64,000 nt of DNA from Lentzea jiangxiensis (GCF_900104175.1 NZ_FNIX01000004.1:62001-126000); one strand, 5' to 3'; numbered from the stretch's first letter, positions 16,738 through 26,905 are shown. Translations and numbers: made by a program. The notes: generated from the sequence alone by a model not told the origin.

Positions 16738-17621
16738 GTGAACGTCCACTCGAAACGATGGCTCGCGGTCTCGGGGGCCGCCGCGGGTGTTGTGGGCGGG
16801 GTTCGTACTGGCGGCTCGAGAGCAATCTCGAGACCGTCGACCTCGCTCGGGAGATCACCCACCCCAGGCCCCCGTCGACGCCCGGCCGCCCTCGTCGTCC
16901 TGCTGCTCGGCAAGGACGACGACCGGTCCGGCACCGCGATGGTCGTGCGGCTCAACGCGAAGGGCGACCAGGCCCGGGTCGTCAGCATCCCGCGCGACAC
17001 GATGGTGCCGAGGCCGCGGCGCGGGGCCGCTCCGCCGGCCGCGATCGCCATGTTCAACAGCGCGTTCTCCACGGGTGGTGCGGCGTGCGCGGTGGCGACG
17101 GTCGAGCAGCTGAGCGGCATCCGGATCGACCACTTCGCGCAGATCGACTTCAACGGTTTCCGCGACGTCGTCGACCGGCTCGGCGGAATCGACGTCACCC
17201 TGCCCGAGGCGATCGACGACGACAGGAGCGGGCTGCGCTTGCCTGCCGGGTCGGCGGAGCTGAACGGAACGCAGGCGCTCATATTCGTCCGGACCCGGTA
17301 CGGCATCGGCGACGGAGGCGATTTGAACCGAATCAAGAACCAGCAGCTCTTCATGCGCGCGTTGAGCGAGAAAATCGTGAACGAGAACTGGCTCGCCAGT
17401 CCGCGGAAAACCTTCGAACTCGCCGACGTCATGACGAAGTCCGTCGTCACGGACACCGGCATCGGTCGATCTCGGAACTGGCCGATCTCGCGGGCGAGCT
17501 CACCGCGTTGAAGCCGGACGCGATCACCTGCGTGACGCTGCCTACCGAGACCTGTCCGCCGGACCCGAACCGGGTCCGGCGGGAGCAACCGGAGGCGGAC
17601 GCCCTCTGGCGGGCCGCCTGA
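16738..17621 (+). pseudogene. LytR-CpsA-Psr (LCP) family gene with frameshifts
   Basis: The central frame encodes a clear LCP domain: VVLLLGKDDDRSGTAMVVRL, VVSIPRDTMVP, FNSAFSTGGAACAV, IDHFAQIDFNGFRDVVDRLGGIDV, FVRTRYG..DLNRIKNQQLF. LCP enzymes attach teichoic acid or arabinogalactan to peptidoglycan. Two regions fall out of frame. Near 16800-16880 the membrane-proximal text (YWRLESNLETVDLA) is in the next frame. After about 17460 the natural continuation (SISELADLAGELTALKPDAI, ending at TGA 17619-17621) is also in the next frame. Three shifts are needed to read the whole protein, so the gene is probably broken; assembly errors are the alternative. Confidence 0.75.
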
Positions 17622-17658
17622 CCTAGCAGGCCGCGCCCTGCCACTCGCGCGGTCCGGG

Positions 17659-17696
17659 CCACGGCTGAGGAGACCCCCAGTGCTCCTCAGCCGTGG
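17659..17696 (+). terminator. Hairpin terminator after LCP pseudogene
   Basis: A 13-bp perfect stem, CCACGGCTGAGGA at 17659-17671 with TCCTCAGCCGTGG at 17684-17696, and a 12-nt loop. It lies 38 bp after the LCP stop and before the STAND-WD40 gene. No T-tract follows, as is common in actinobacteria. Confidence 0.75.
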
Positions 17697-17870
17697 AAGT
17701 TCTGCCCCAGTCTGCCTCTGCCACTGTGACGGTCTCCCGATCTCGTGAAGGACGTGCGGTCGAGGTTGTCAGACCACCTCGTTATGGTGGGTCCTGACAG
17801 CTCGTCCGGTGCGTGCGCCGCAGCTCAGACGGGCGGTACGCGTTTTCCGGACCGGAGGGTGGGAGGCCGC

Positions 17871-20800
17871 TTGGGACCCCGTGGCGTCTTCGCGGAGCGC
17901 TTCGCGCTGCTCTACGCGGAGGCGGGAGACCCTCCGCTGAAGCGGGTCACGGAGTCGGTGGCGCGCGCCCGCCGGGCGGACGAACGGGGCAGGCCGCTGC
18001 GGGTGCCCGCGCAACGGGTCAGCGACTGGCGGCGGGGGCGCAACGTGCCCGCCCGGTTCAGCGGGCTGAGCGCGGTCCTCGAGGTCCTCGTCGGCGAGGC
18101 CCGCAAGCGCAGGCCGCAGCCGGCGGTCGAGGGTCTCTACGAACTGGACGCCTGGCGCGCGCTCTGGGAAGAGGCGCTCGCGAGCCCCGCCACGGAGACG
18201 GGAACACCTGCTCAGGAAGACAGCGCGGTCTGCCCGTACATGGGCCTGAGCGCATTCGGTCCTGACGACGCGAATTGGTTCTTCGGCCGGGAAAGGGCGA
18301 CGAAAGCACTTCTCGGGCGAATGGACGACAACGGCATCACAATGCTGGTCGGCGCCTCCGGGGCCGGCAAGTCGAGCCTCATGAAGGCAGGTGTCATACC
18401 GCGCCTGGACAAAGAGGTCGTCGTCATTTCACCCGGCACCGACCCGTTGAAGGAGTTCGGGCTCCGGCTGCCGGAACTGGCGCACGCGCTGGAGGCGGCG
18501 GCCGAGCAGGACCTGCCGGCCGGCTTCGCGCACGACGTGCAGGCCGCGGTCGGGGACAGGGTGGTGATCGTCGACCAGTTCGAGGAGGCGTTCACGCTCG
18601 GCGGCGACGAGGAGCGGCTGCGGGTCTTCGTGCAGGCGCTGCACGTGGCGGCGGAGAAGACGGCGGTCGTGCTGGGGGTGCGGGCCGACTTCTACGCGCG
18701 CTGCCTCGACTTCCCCGAGCTGTCCGAGGCGTTGCAGAGCAGGCAGATGGTGCTCGGCGCGATGTCGGCCGCCGAGGTGCGCGACGCGGTGACGAACCCG
18801 GCCAGGGCCGCGGGCCTGCAGCTCGAGGCCGGTCTGGTCGACCTCATGCTGCGCGACCTCGGCACGCACAACCGCCGCGGCAAGGACGCCTACGACGCGG
18901 GCGCGCTCCCCCTGCTCAGCCACGCCCTGCTCGTCACGTGGCAGCGCAGGCAGGCCGGGCGGCTCACGATCGCGGGCTACCGCGCGGCCGGCGGCATCCA
19001 GGGCGCCGTCGCCGCCACGGCCGAACGCGCCTGGGCCGACCTCGACGAACCGGCCAGGGCGGCCGCGCGGCAGCTGCTCCTGCGGCTGGTCAGGGTGGGT
19101 GACGACACGCAGGACACGCGCCGCCGGTCGAGCCGCCACAGCCTGCTGGAGGCGAGCACCAGCCTGCCCGCCGCCGAACGGGCGCTCGAGGTGCTCACCC
19201 ACGCGCGCCTGATCACCGCGGACGCCGGCTCGGTGGAGATCACGCACGAGGCGCTGCTGCAGGCCTGGCCACGGTTGCGCAGCTGGATCGACGAGGACCG
19301 CGCCGGCAACCTCACCCGGCAGCGGCTGGAGGAGGACGCGGCCACCTGGGCCGCGCACGACCGCGACTCGTCGTTGCTCTACCGCGGCGCACGGCTGGAG
19401 GGCGTGCGGCAGCAGCGGGACGTCACCACGGTCGCGAAGGAGTTCGTGCGGACGTCCGAACGCCAGCACCGCAAGAGCGTCTGGCTCCGCCGCAGCGCCA
19501 TCTCGCTCGTGGTGGTGTTCGCACTGATAGCGGCCAGTGCGGCGGTGATAGCCGTCCGGCAGCGCAACGACGCGGTGTTCCGGCAGGTCGTGGCCGAAGC
19601 CGACCGGCTGGCCGACACCGACCCGTCGGTGGCCGCGCAGCTGCTGCTCGCCGCCCACCGGATGCGGCCGGACGACCTCGACGTGGGCTCCAAGCTGCTC
19701 GCGAACCAGCAGACCCCGCTGGCCGTGCCGCTGCAGGGCCACACCGGCGCGGTCTACCTGACGTCGTTCACGAAGGACGGCACCGTCCTCGCGACGGCGA
19801 GCTACGACCGCACGGCCCGCCTGTGGGACGTGCGCGACCGCTCGAACCCGAAACCGCTCGCGGTGATCAACGGCCACACCGACTGGCTCACGTCCGCGGT
19901 GTTCTCGCCGGACGACCGGGTCCTCGCCACCACCGGCAACGACAGGACGATCCGCCTGTGGGACATCGGCGACAAGGCGAACCCCAGGCACGTCAAGACG
20001 ATCGACACGGGCAACGGCACCAGCTACCTGCTGGAGTTCAGCCCCGACGGCAGGACGCTGGCCGCGGCGAACGAGGACAAGACCGCGCGGCTGTGGGACG
20101 TCAGCGCCCCCGCGGACCCGAAACCACTCGGCGAACCGCTGCGCGGCGCCACCGCCGCGGTCAGGACGCTCGCCTTCACCCGTGACGGCAGGACGCTCGC
20201 CACCTCGGGCGACGACCAGACCATCCGGCTCTGGGACGTCGCGACCAGGACCCCGGTCGGCAAGCCGATGTCCGGTCACACCAACGGCGTGCACTCGGTG
20301 ACGTTCAGCCCGGACGGCCGCCTGCTCGCGTCCGCCGCCGACGACACGACGGTGCGGCTCTGGGACGCGGCGACGCAGGCAGCGGTCGGTGATCCGCTCG
20401 TCGGCCACACCGCCGGCGTGTGGTCGGTGAAGTTCAGGCCCGACGGGTTGGTGCTCGCCTCCGGCGCCGTGGACGGCACCGCCCGGCTGTGGAACGTCAC
20501 CGACCCGGTCAACGCGAACCAGATCGGCAAGCCGCTCGCGGCGCCGAGCGGTGGCGTGTTCGCGGTCGGCTTCACCCCGGACGGCCGCACGCTCGCCACC
20601 GGCGCGGGCGAGAACTCGGTGCGGCTGTGGTCGTTGCCCGAGCACGTGGTGCCGGTCCCGGCGGGCAACGCCGGGGTGGTGTCGTTCAGCAGGGACGGCG
20701 AGCTCCTCGCGACCGCCGACGGCACCGGCGGCAAGGACGGCAAGACCGCGCGGCTGTGGGACACGACCGACCCGTTCAGGCCCCGGTTCCTCGGCTCGGC

Positions 20801-21701
20801 GAAGGTCAGCCCCGACCGGGGCTCCGTGCGGGTGCAGCTCAGCCCGGACGGCAAGGTGCTCGGCACGTTCGCGGGCGAGAAGACGCTGCAGCTGTGGGAC
20901 ACGAGCGACCCGGCTCGGATCACGCCGCTCACCGAGCCGATCGTGCTCGGCACGAGGTTCGCGAACCAGCTCGTCTTCTCCCCCGACGGCAAGCTCCTGG
21001 TGACGAGCGCCGACGACGAGTCGGTGCAACTGTGGGACGTCAGCGATCCGGCGAACCCGCTCGAGCTGGGCGAGCCGCTGCCGGGCCACGACGGCTACGT
21101 CAACGACACGGCGTTCAGCCCGGACGGCAGGACCATGGTGACGGCGAGCAGCGACCGCATGGTCCGGCTGTGGGACGTGACCGATCCGGGTGCGCCACGG
21201 CTGCTCGGCAAGCCGCTGGAAGACCACCACGAACCCGTGCAGCGCGCCGTCTTCACGCCGGACGGCGCCACGCTGGTCACCGGCGGCACCGACAAGGCGA
21301 TCCGGCTCTGGGACGTGCGCGACCGGGAGGAGCCGGTGGCGATCGGCGTGCTCACCGGGCAGACCCAGCAGGTCTTCTCGCTCTCGGTGACACCGGACGG
21401 GAAGACGCTGGCGAGCGGCAGTTCGGACAAGACGTTCCGGTTGTGGGACATCTCCGATCCCGCGAGCGCGACGCCGCTCGGCCAGCCGATGGCGCTCGCG
21501 TCCGGCGCCGAGCCGAACGTCCAGTTCCGGCCGGGCACCAGCGTTCTGGTGCTGTCCGGCACGGGCGACGGCCTGTTGCGGGCGTGGGACGTCGACGTCG
21601 CGCACGAGGCGGAACGCATCTGCGCCACCACGAGAGGAGCGCTCACCGAGAAGCTGTGGCAGTCGCGCCTGCCCCAGGTGGAGTTCCAGCACCCCTGCTG
21701 A
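17871..21701 (+). CDS. HTH-nSTAND1 NTPase with membrane span and 14 WD40 repeats
   Basis: About 1276 residues. An N-terminal HTH-like region (RVPAQRVSDWRRGRNVPARF) precedes an nSTAND1 NTPase that begins PYMGLSAFGPDDANWFFGRE. Its Walker A is VGASGAGKSS and its Walker B is VVIVDQFEEAF. A winged-helix/HETHS region follows (ITHEALLQAWPRL), then one membrane span (SAISLVVVFALIAASAAVIAV), then 14 WD40 repeats with GHT...FSPDG...LWDV signatures, enough for two seven-bladed propellers. STAND proteins are signal-dependent switches, and the propellers should bind the trigger or a partner. The TTG at 17871 has GGGAGG four bases upstream; the GTG at 17859 is an alternative with badly spaced SD. It has no obvious effector gene beside it. 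Confidence 0.88.
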   Translation: MGPRGVFAERFALLYAEAGDPPLKRVTESVARARRADERGRPLRVPAQRVSDWRRGRNVPARFSGLSAVLEVLVGEARKRRPQPAVEGLYELDAWRALWEEALASPATETGTPAQEDSAVCPYMGLSAFGPDDANWFFGRERATKALLGRMDDNGITMLVGASGAGKSSLMKAGVIPRLDKEVVVISPGTDPLKEFGLRLPELAHALEAAAEQDLPAGFAHDVQAAVGDRVVIVDQFEEAFTLGGDEERLRVFVQALHVAAEKTAVVLGVRADFYARCLDFPELSEALQSRQMVLGAMSAAEVRDAVTNPARAAGLQLEAGLVDLMLRDLGTHNRRGKDAYDAGALPLLSHALLVTWQRRQAGRLTIAGYRAAGGIQGAVAATAERAWADLDEPARAAARQLLLRLVRVGDDTQDTRRRSSRHSLLEASTSLPAAERALEVLTHARLITADAGSVEITHEALLQAWPRLRSWIDEDRAGNLTRQRLEEDAATWAAHDRDSSLLYRGARLEGVRQQRDVTTVAKEFVRTSERQHRKSVWLRRSAISLVVVFALIAASAAVIAVRQRNDAVFRQVVAEADRLADTDPSVAAQLLLAAHRMRPDDLDVGSKLLANQQTPLAVPLQGHTGAVYLTSFTKDGTVLATASYDRTARLWDVRDRSNPKPLAVINGHTDWLTSAVFSPDDRVLATTGNDRTIRLWDIGDKANPRHVKTIDTGNGTSYLLEFSPDGRTLAAANEDKTARLWDVSAPADPKPLGEPLRGATAAVRTLAFTRDGRTLATSGDDQTIRLWDVATRTPVGKPMSGHTNGVHSVTFSPDGRLLASAADDTTVRLWDAATQAAVGDPLVGHTAGVWSVKFRPDGLVLASGAVDGTARLWNVTDPVNANQIGKPLAAPSGGVFAVGFTPDGRTLATGAGENSVRLWSLPEHVVPVPAGNAGVVSFSRDGELLATADGTGGKDGKTARLWDTTDPFRPRFLGSAKVSPDRGSVRVQLSPDGKVLGTFAGEKTLQLWDTSDPARITPLTEPIVLGTRFANQLVFSPDGKLLVTSADDESVQLWDVSDPANPLELGEPLPGHDGYVNDTAFSPDGRTMVTASSDRMVRLWDVTDPGAPRLLGKPLEDHHEPVQRAVFTPDGATLVTGGTDKAIRLWDVRDREEPVAIGVLTGQTQQVFSLSVTPDGKTLASGSSDKTFRLWDISDPASATPLGQPMALASGAEPNVQFRPGTSVLVLSGTGDGLLRAWDVDVAHEAERICATTRGALTEKLWQSRLPQVEFQHPC

Positions 21702-21762
21702 CCGGCGGCAATCCGCTCAACCGGGCCTCACCGACAGCAGGTCGTCGGTTACTGTCCGCTCC

Positions 21763-22260
21763 ATGCGTCTTCTTGCTCGGGTCGGCAGCTTACGCGCGGT
21801 CGTCGCGGTGACCGTCGGGTTCATCGCCCTCAACATGCTCCTGGTGGTTCTCGGCAACGTCACGGACTACGGCACGAACGAGGCGTTCGTGCGGCACGTC
21901 CTCGCCATGGACACCACGTTCGGCGAGGGTCTGAAGTGGAGGGCCATCACGAGCCCCGCCATCGTCACGATCGTCTACGTCGCGATCATCGTGTGGGAGG
22001 CGATCTCCGCGGTCCTGCTGACCGCCGGGACGATCGCGTACCTGCGCGACAGGGAGGACAGCGCGCGCAAGTTCGCGTCCGCGGGCCTGCTGATGGTCGT
22101 GGCGCTGTTCCTGGGCGGCTTCATCACGATCGGCGGCGAGTGGTTCGCGATGTGGCAGTCGAAGGACTGGAACGGCATCGGCGCGGCCCTGCGCATGGTG
22201 ACCATCGCGGGCTTCGCGCTGGTCCTGGTGCACCTCACCCCGCGGCGGGCCACTCCGTAG
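21763..22260 (+). CDS. DUF2165-family small membrane protein
   Basis: A 165-residue integral membrane protein with four spans. The first is followed by NVTDYGTNEAFVRHVLAMDTTF, a typical DUF2165 motif (N-x-x-DY-x-N-x-x-FV-x-HV-x-x-MD), and then WRAIT. GGEWFAMWQS precedes the last span. Function is unknown in the family. The gene converges on the GGDEF/EAL gene with a 26-bp overlap. Confidence 0.85.
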   Translation: MRLLARVGSLRAVVAVTVGFIALNMLLVVLGNVTDYGTNEAFVRHVLAMDTTFGEGLKWRAITSPAIVTIVYVAIIVWEAISAVLLTAGTIAYLRDREDSARKFASAGLLMVVALFLGGFITIGGEWFAMWQSKDWNGIGAALRMVTIAGFALVLVHLTPRRATP

Positions 22261-24289
22261 TCGGTTGCCCGCAGAACACCGGCCCGACCCCGGCGTCGGC
22301 GCCGAGTGAAGCCCACCAGTCGCGCTGCTCGGCGTCCTCGACCGGATCGACCACCACGAGCCCACCGGCCTCGTGCACGAACCCGACGAGGTCGCTGAGC
22401 ACGTGCGACACGAGCTCGTCCGGCTTCTGGCGGCGCCCCTTCACCCGCACGGCCGTGACGCCGAGCGAACGGACGAGCTCGATCTCCGCCGTGGACCCCT
22501 CGAAGTCCCGCGCGCCGATGCGGATCCCCATGCCGGACAACAGGTCCAGGTTGTCGGCGGCCTCGCTGTCCTGCGACGCGAGCACGTGCACGGGAAAGCC
22601 CAGCAGCAACCGGCCCGCCGGCAACCCGGTGTCCGCGAGCACCCGCCGCACGTCCCGGACGAGGTCGGGACTGTTCGCCAGGCTCTCGGTGAGGCACACC
22701 GCGAGCACCTCCTCGTGCTCGCACGCGGTCTCGGCCGCCCTGCGCACCATCCACTCGCCCAACGGCAACATCAACCCGGTGTGCTCGGCCTTCGACACGC
22801 ACTTCTCGTGCGGGATGAGCCCGGCGTCGCGGTGCCGCCAGTTCAGCTCGGCCTCGACGCACACCCGTGCCGTCCCGTCGAGCTTCACGACGGGGTTGAA
22901 CACGACCTCGATCTCACCGTTCTCCCACGCCCCCGGCATGACCGCGGCCAGGGCGAGCTCCTCCTGCTCGCGCTTGTCCTGCGTGGCGTCGTGCAACCCC
23001 CACTGCCGCCGCCCGCTGCGCTTGGCCCGCCGCAACGTCATGTCCGAGGCGCGCAACACCTCGGCGGGATGATCACCGGGGTGCAGCCGCGGCAGCACCC
23101 CGATCGTCGCCGACACCGCGACCCCGTGCCGACCGAAGTACGCGGGCTCGGCCAGTTCGTGCTCGATGGTCCGCACCGTCGTGTCGACGTCCGGCGTGCC
23201 GGGCCCGTTCTCCACGAGCACGGCGAACTCGTCGCCCTCGAGCCGCGCGACCATCGCCTTCTCCCCGGCGAAGACGGAGCTGAGCCGCTCGGCGACGAGC
23301 TTGAGCACCCTGTCCCCGATCTCGCGCCCGAGCCCGTCCGTGATCACCGCGAAGGCGTCGAGGTCGAGGTGGTAGAGCGTGACACCGTGCTCGATGTCGC
23401 TGTGCAGCAACGACTCCAGCCGAGTCGTCAGGTACTGCCGGTTGGGCAACCCGGTCAGCGCGTCGTGCAACGACTGGTACTGCAACCGCCCGCCGAGCAA
23501 CGTGAGCTGGCTGTCGTCGTCGATCATGACGACGTAGCGCCGGGGGTTGTCCTCGGCGTCCTTCTGCACGGTGGCGGCCAGCAGGACCCGGAAGTGCTCA
23601 CCGTCGTGGTCGATCAACCGCGGCCGCTCCTCGACGCGCCGCATCCGCCCGTGCCGGAGGCCGGCAAGGGCGTCGTCGACCAGGGGTAGGTCGGCGGGTG
23701 CGATCAGGTCCGTGAGCGTCATCCCGGCAACGTCCTCGCGCCGCAGGATGGTGCACAACGCCTCGTTCGCCCGCTTCAGCTCCCCGTCGAGACCGACAAT
23801 CGCGATGCCGGTCGACGAGTGGGCGAAGATGTCCTCGAACCGCTCCTCGCTGGCCTGCAGATCGAGCTGCACAGCCCGGGTCGCCCGCAGCAACGCCTGG
23901 CTGACGCTCTCCTGCTGCTCCAGCACGAACGCCTGGATCGCCGCTGTGTACGCGGCGGACACGGCCCCGATCACCAACGCGGCCCGCTGCGCGTCCGCCC
24001 CTTCCTGCACGACGAACCGCGCGAGCACCTCGACGGACTTGGCCAGGCTCTCCGCACCGACGCAGTGCATCTCGACCAGGCGGGTGCCCACCAGGGAGGC
24101 GAGGGCAGGGTCCTCGGCGACCGCCTCGGCCACGACGTTGAGCAGCTCGTGCAGCTCTTCCGCCACCTTGGCGGCGGACAGGGGGATGTACGCGGTACGA
24201 CTGATCTGAACAGCCCAGTCGCGCGCCAGCTCGTCACGTCCCGGCCGACGTGACGGTCCCGCGTCGTCCTGGCTCGGCAATCGATCCAC
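22235..24289 (-). CDS. PAS-GGDEF protein with degenerate EAL domain
   Basis: About 684 residues. An N-terminal helical region is followed by a PAS domain (SEERFEDIFAHSSTGIAIV, about 145-255), a GGDEF domain (HDALTGLPNRQYL start; signature LEGDEF) and a C-terminal EAL-like domain. In the EAL part the catalytic motifs are altered: EAL reads EAE in VEAELNW, and the usual DDFG reads ARDFEG. The expected N and E metal ligands (VNxS, ELTE) are replaced. Phosphodiesterase activity is therefore unlikely, and the domain may only bind c-di-GMP. The GTG at 24289 is the chosen start; a TTG at 24334 lies upstream. Confidence 0.85.
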   Translation of the reverse strand: MDRLPSQDDAGPSRRPGRDELARDWAVQISRTAYIPLSAAKVAEELHELLNVVAEAVAEDPALASLVGTRLVEMHCVGAESLAKSVEVLARFVVQEGADAQRAALVIGAVSAAYTAAIQAFVLEQQESVSQALLRATRAVQLDLQASEERFEDIFAHSSTGIAIVGLDGELKRANEALCTILRREDVAGMTLTDLIAPADLPLVDDALAGLRHGRMRRVEERPRLIDHDGEHFRVLLAATVQKDAEDNPRRYVVMIDDDSQLTLLGGRLQYQSLHDALTGLPNRQYLTTRLESLLHSDIEHGVTLYHLDLDAFAVITDGLGREIGDRVLKLVAERLSSVFAGEKAMVARLEGDEFAVLVENGPGTPDVDTTVRTIEHELAEPAYFGRHGVAVSATIGVLPRLHPGDHPAEVLRASDMTLRRAKRSGRRQWGLHDATQDKREQEELALAAVMPGAWENGEIEVVFNPVVKLDGTARVCVEAELNWRHRDAGLIPHEKCVSKAEHTGLMLPLGEWMVRRAAETACEHEEVLAVCLTESLANSPDLVRDVRRVLADTGLPAGRLLLGFPVHVLASQDSEAADNLDLLSGMGIRIGARDFEGSTAEIELVRSLGVTAVRVKGRRQKPDELVSHVLSDLVGFVHEAGGLVVVDPVEDAEQRDWWASLGADAGVGPVFCGQPTTEWPAAG

Positions 24290-24583
24290 CTGACCTGCTC
24301 GGCGAGCAACGGTGCGGAAGCTTACCGCCAGCAACCCACACCGTCCGATGACAAGGCGGCGTTCCCTCCGACGGGCGTATGGCGATCTCTCAGCGTTACA
24401 GGCTCGAGTCGCTCAACCGGACCAACTTCCGCGCAGGACGGCCCAACCCTCGATGCACCATCGGGTTATGCGCGCCCAGCGGGAGGAACGCACCGACGGA
24501 CGTCAGCAGCGCACGACGAGCGGTGATCAGCAACGCAGGTGCGGGGTGCCGAGCGGCGAGGCGGCACACCGCCGGTGGCCCCC

Positions 24584-26905
24584 TCAAGCCCCCAGGATGT
24601 GCCGCAGCTGAGCCAGCAGGTCCGACCGGGAGGTGGATCCCAGCCGCTGCCGCATCCGTGCCATGTGGTGCTCGACAGTCTTGGCGGAGATGAACAACCG
24701 GTCCCCCACCTGCCGATAGGTCATACCCTCGACGACCAGCCGGGCCACCTCCCGCTCCCGGTCGCTCAGCTTCCCGGCGTCCTCGACGACGTCGACGGCC
24801 ACGGCCTCGGCAGCCCGGCGAGCGGACACCGGCCGCCCCTGCAACAACCGGGCGCAGTCGAGCAGCCGGACCATCGCCTGCCGGTCGGAGGTCCGGATCG
24901 CGGCCTGACCGGCCAGCCGCGAGGCGTCCCACCAGAGCCCGACCGCGTGCAGGCTGCGCGCCGCGGCCTCGACCCGGTCCGGATCCACCTTCCCCGCCAC
25001 CACGTCCAGCCAGCACTCGGCGGCGGCGGACAGGATCGAGCAGTACCTCGACCGTTCCCGGAACTCCCCCAGCGCGGCCGCGTGCTCCTCGGCGACGGCG
25101 GTGTTCTCGTCGATGATCGCCGAGTGCAGCAGGCTCCAGTGGAACTGCGCGGCCCACAACGGCGGGTTTCCCAGGGACTTCAGCAACGCGGAAGCCTGCG
25201 CCAGGTGGGGCGCCAGCCGCTCCTGGTCGCGCAACCGGGCGGCAGCCGCCGCGAACTCCCCCAGCGGCAGCAGGCTGAACAGGTCCACCGGATGCCGCAG
25301 AACAGCCTCACAAGCCTGTTCCCAGGTGCGGCGCAGGGTGGCCAGGTCGCTGTTGCGCCGAGCCACCCCGACCTCGAGCGCCACAGCGAAGATCCAGTCA
25401 CGCGGCTCGAAAGCACCCCGGACGGACATCAAGGTCTCACGAGCCACAGCCAGGTTGCCGCGCGACATCTGCAACCAGGCCTGCAACAACCGGTGCCGCA
25501 CGGACATCAGCACGCCACCGGTGCCGGTCTCCACAGCGCGGTCCAGCACGGACTCGGCCATGTTCGGCTCACCGCAGTGCACCGCCACCAGCGCCGCCAG
25601 CGCTGCCGGGCTGTCCGGCAGCAGCACCGCGCCGCCGGCGGGTTCGAGCATCGACGAGGCGCGGACCAAAGTGGACAGTGCGGCGGTCTCGGCCCCGACC
25701 ACCGACTGCCGGACGCCCTGCAGCATCAGGGACGCCGCTCCACCGAGCATCGTCGGAGGCTGAGGTGGCGTCTCCTCGAACAGGTGCCCTGTTCCGATCA
25801 ACCCGATGCCGGCGAACGCTGCCGCATAGGGAGTGGCCGCCCACCGGAACAGCTCGGTGCTGCGGGCCAACTGGCCGCGGTGCGCCAGAGCCACCGCGGC
25901 GACCTCGGCGGCGGTCCGGCGCTGCGGGGTGTCGGATGAACTGATCACCTGGTCGGCGAGGCGCAGAGCCGCGTCCAGGTCACCGGCCATCGCGGAGGCG
26001 GTGGCCCACGAGGCAGCGGTCTCGGCGGAGGGCGTTCCACCGCCGGTGGAGGCGTGGAACAGCCGAGCGGCCAGCGCGGGGTCCGACGACAGGGCCTCCC
26101 GGGCCGCGGCGGCGAACACCGGCCCGCCGATGCCGGTGTCCAGCAACGGCCGCACCAGCTCGAGAACCGGTCCGCCGCGGTCCATCTGCAGCTGGGCCAG
26201 CTTCTGACGCACGGCGATCCGCCGCTCGGCACGCGCGAGAGCACCGACAGCCCGGTGCGCGAGGGGCAGCAGGGTGCCGTCCTCGGCCAGCATGCCGGTG
26301 GCGCGGGCGGCCTCGATGATGTCGCTGACCTCGTCGAAGTCCTTGTCCAGCAACGCCGACAGCAGGTCGAGGCGCTGCGCGGCCCCGGCCTCGGCGGCCA
26401 GCAGGAACTTGTGCAGGTCGGGGTCCAGCCAGTCGAGCTCGCCGCGGAACGTGCTCAGCACCTCCGGCGAGACCTCGGTGGCGGCGCCGAGCCGTTCCAC
26501 CAGCGCGGGCACGCCACCGGTCTGCGCGTGCACGAAGTCCACGACCGGCTTGGGCGCGTGCAGGAGGTCGCGGACCTGCTCGCGGGTGAACGGCGCCAGC
26601 GGCACGACCACGGCGCCGCGGGTCAGCTCGGCCAGCACGGCGCGGCGCGGCCAGGGGCGGTAGGCCACCGCCAGCAGCGGCTCGGCGGCGAGTTCGCGCA
26701 GGGTGGCGTCGTCCAGCAGGTGCGCGTCGTCGACGACGCGCACGGCGGTGTTGGTGATCTCCGACAGAAACGCTGTCTTGCCGTAACCGCCAGGCGCCGC
26801 GACGACGACGCGCAGGCGGGTGTCCGCGGTGGCGTCGTTGATCCGGTCGAGGACTCCTCGCACGGAGGTGTCCAGCACCAACCTGGCTCGCGTGGTCACG
26901 CTCAA
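24584..26905 (-). CDS. LuxR-family STAND regulator, IniR-like
   Basis: About 773 residues. An N-terminal STAND-type ATPase has the P-loop VVVAAPGGYGKTAFL near residue 34 and a VRVVDDAHLLDD Walker B. A long helical sensor follows. The C-terminal LuxR HTH reads LSDREREVARLVVEGMTYRQ and ISAKTVEHHMARMRQRLG. The architecture is that of MalT-like regulators and of M. tuberculosis IniR (Rv0339c), which controls iniBAC. Its position next to IniB/IniA/IniC-like genes makes the same role here likely. The TTG at 26905 overlaps the Hsp70 stop and has GAGG seven bases upstream; the GTG at 26899 is an alternative. Confidence 0.85.
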   Translation of the reverse strand: MSVTTRARLVLDTSVRGVLDRINDATADTRLRVVVAAPGGYGKTAFLSEITNTAVRVVDDAHLLDDATLRELAAEPLLAVAYRPWPRRAVLAELTRGAVVVPLAPFTREQVRDLLHAPKPVVDFVHAQTGGVPALVERLGAATEVSPEVLSTFRGELDWLDPDLHKFLLAAEAGAAQRLDLLSALLDKDFDEVSDIIEAARATGMLAEDGTLLPLAHRAVGALARAERRIAVRQKLAQLQMDRGGPVLELVRPLLDTGIGGPVFAAAAREALSSDPALAARLFHASTGGGTPSAETAASWATASAMAGDLDAALRLADQVISSSDTPQRRTAAEVAAVALAHRGQLARSTELFRWAATPYAAAFAGIGLIGTGHLFEETPPQPPTMLGGAASLMLQGVRQSVVGAETAALSTLVRASSMLEPAGGAVLLPDSPAALAALVAVHCGEPNMAESVLDRAVETGTGGVLMSVRHRLLQAWLQMSRGNLAVARETLMSVRGAFEPRDWIFAVALEVGVARRNSDLATLRRTWEQACEAVLRHPVDLFSLLPLGEFAAAAARLRDQERLAPHLAQASALLKSLGNPPLWAAQFHWSLLHSAIIDENTAVAEEHAAALGEFRERSRYCSILSAAAECWLDVVAGKVDPDRVEAAARSLHAVGLWWDASRLAGQAAIRTSDRQAMVRLLDCARLLQGRPVSARRAAEAVAVDVVEDAGKLSDREREVARLVVEGMTYRQVGDRLFISAKTVEHHMARMRQRLGSTSRSDLLAQLRHILGA

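Noticed and set aside
18429..21692. 1087-codon minus-strand frame over the WD40 protein
   Set aside because: Repetitive Arg/Val/His shadow of WD40 repeats; no recognisable domain.
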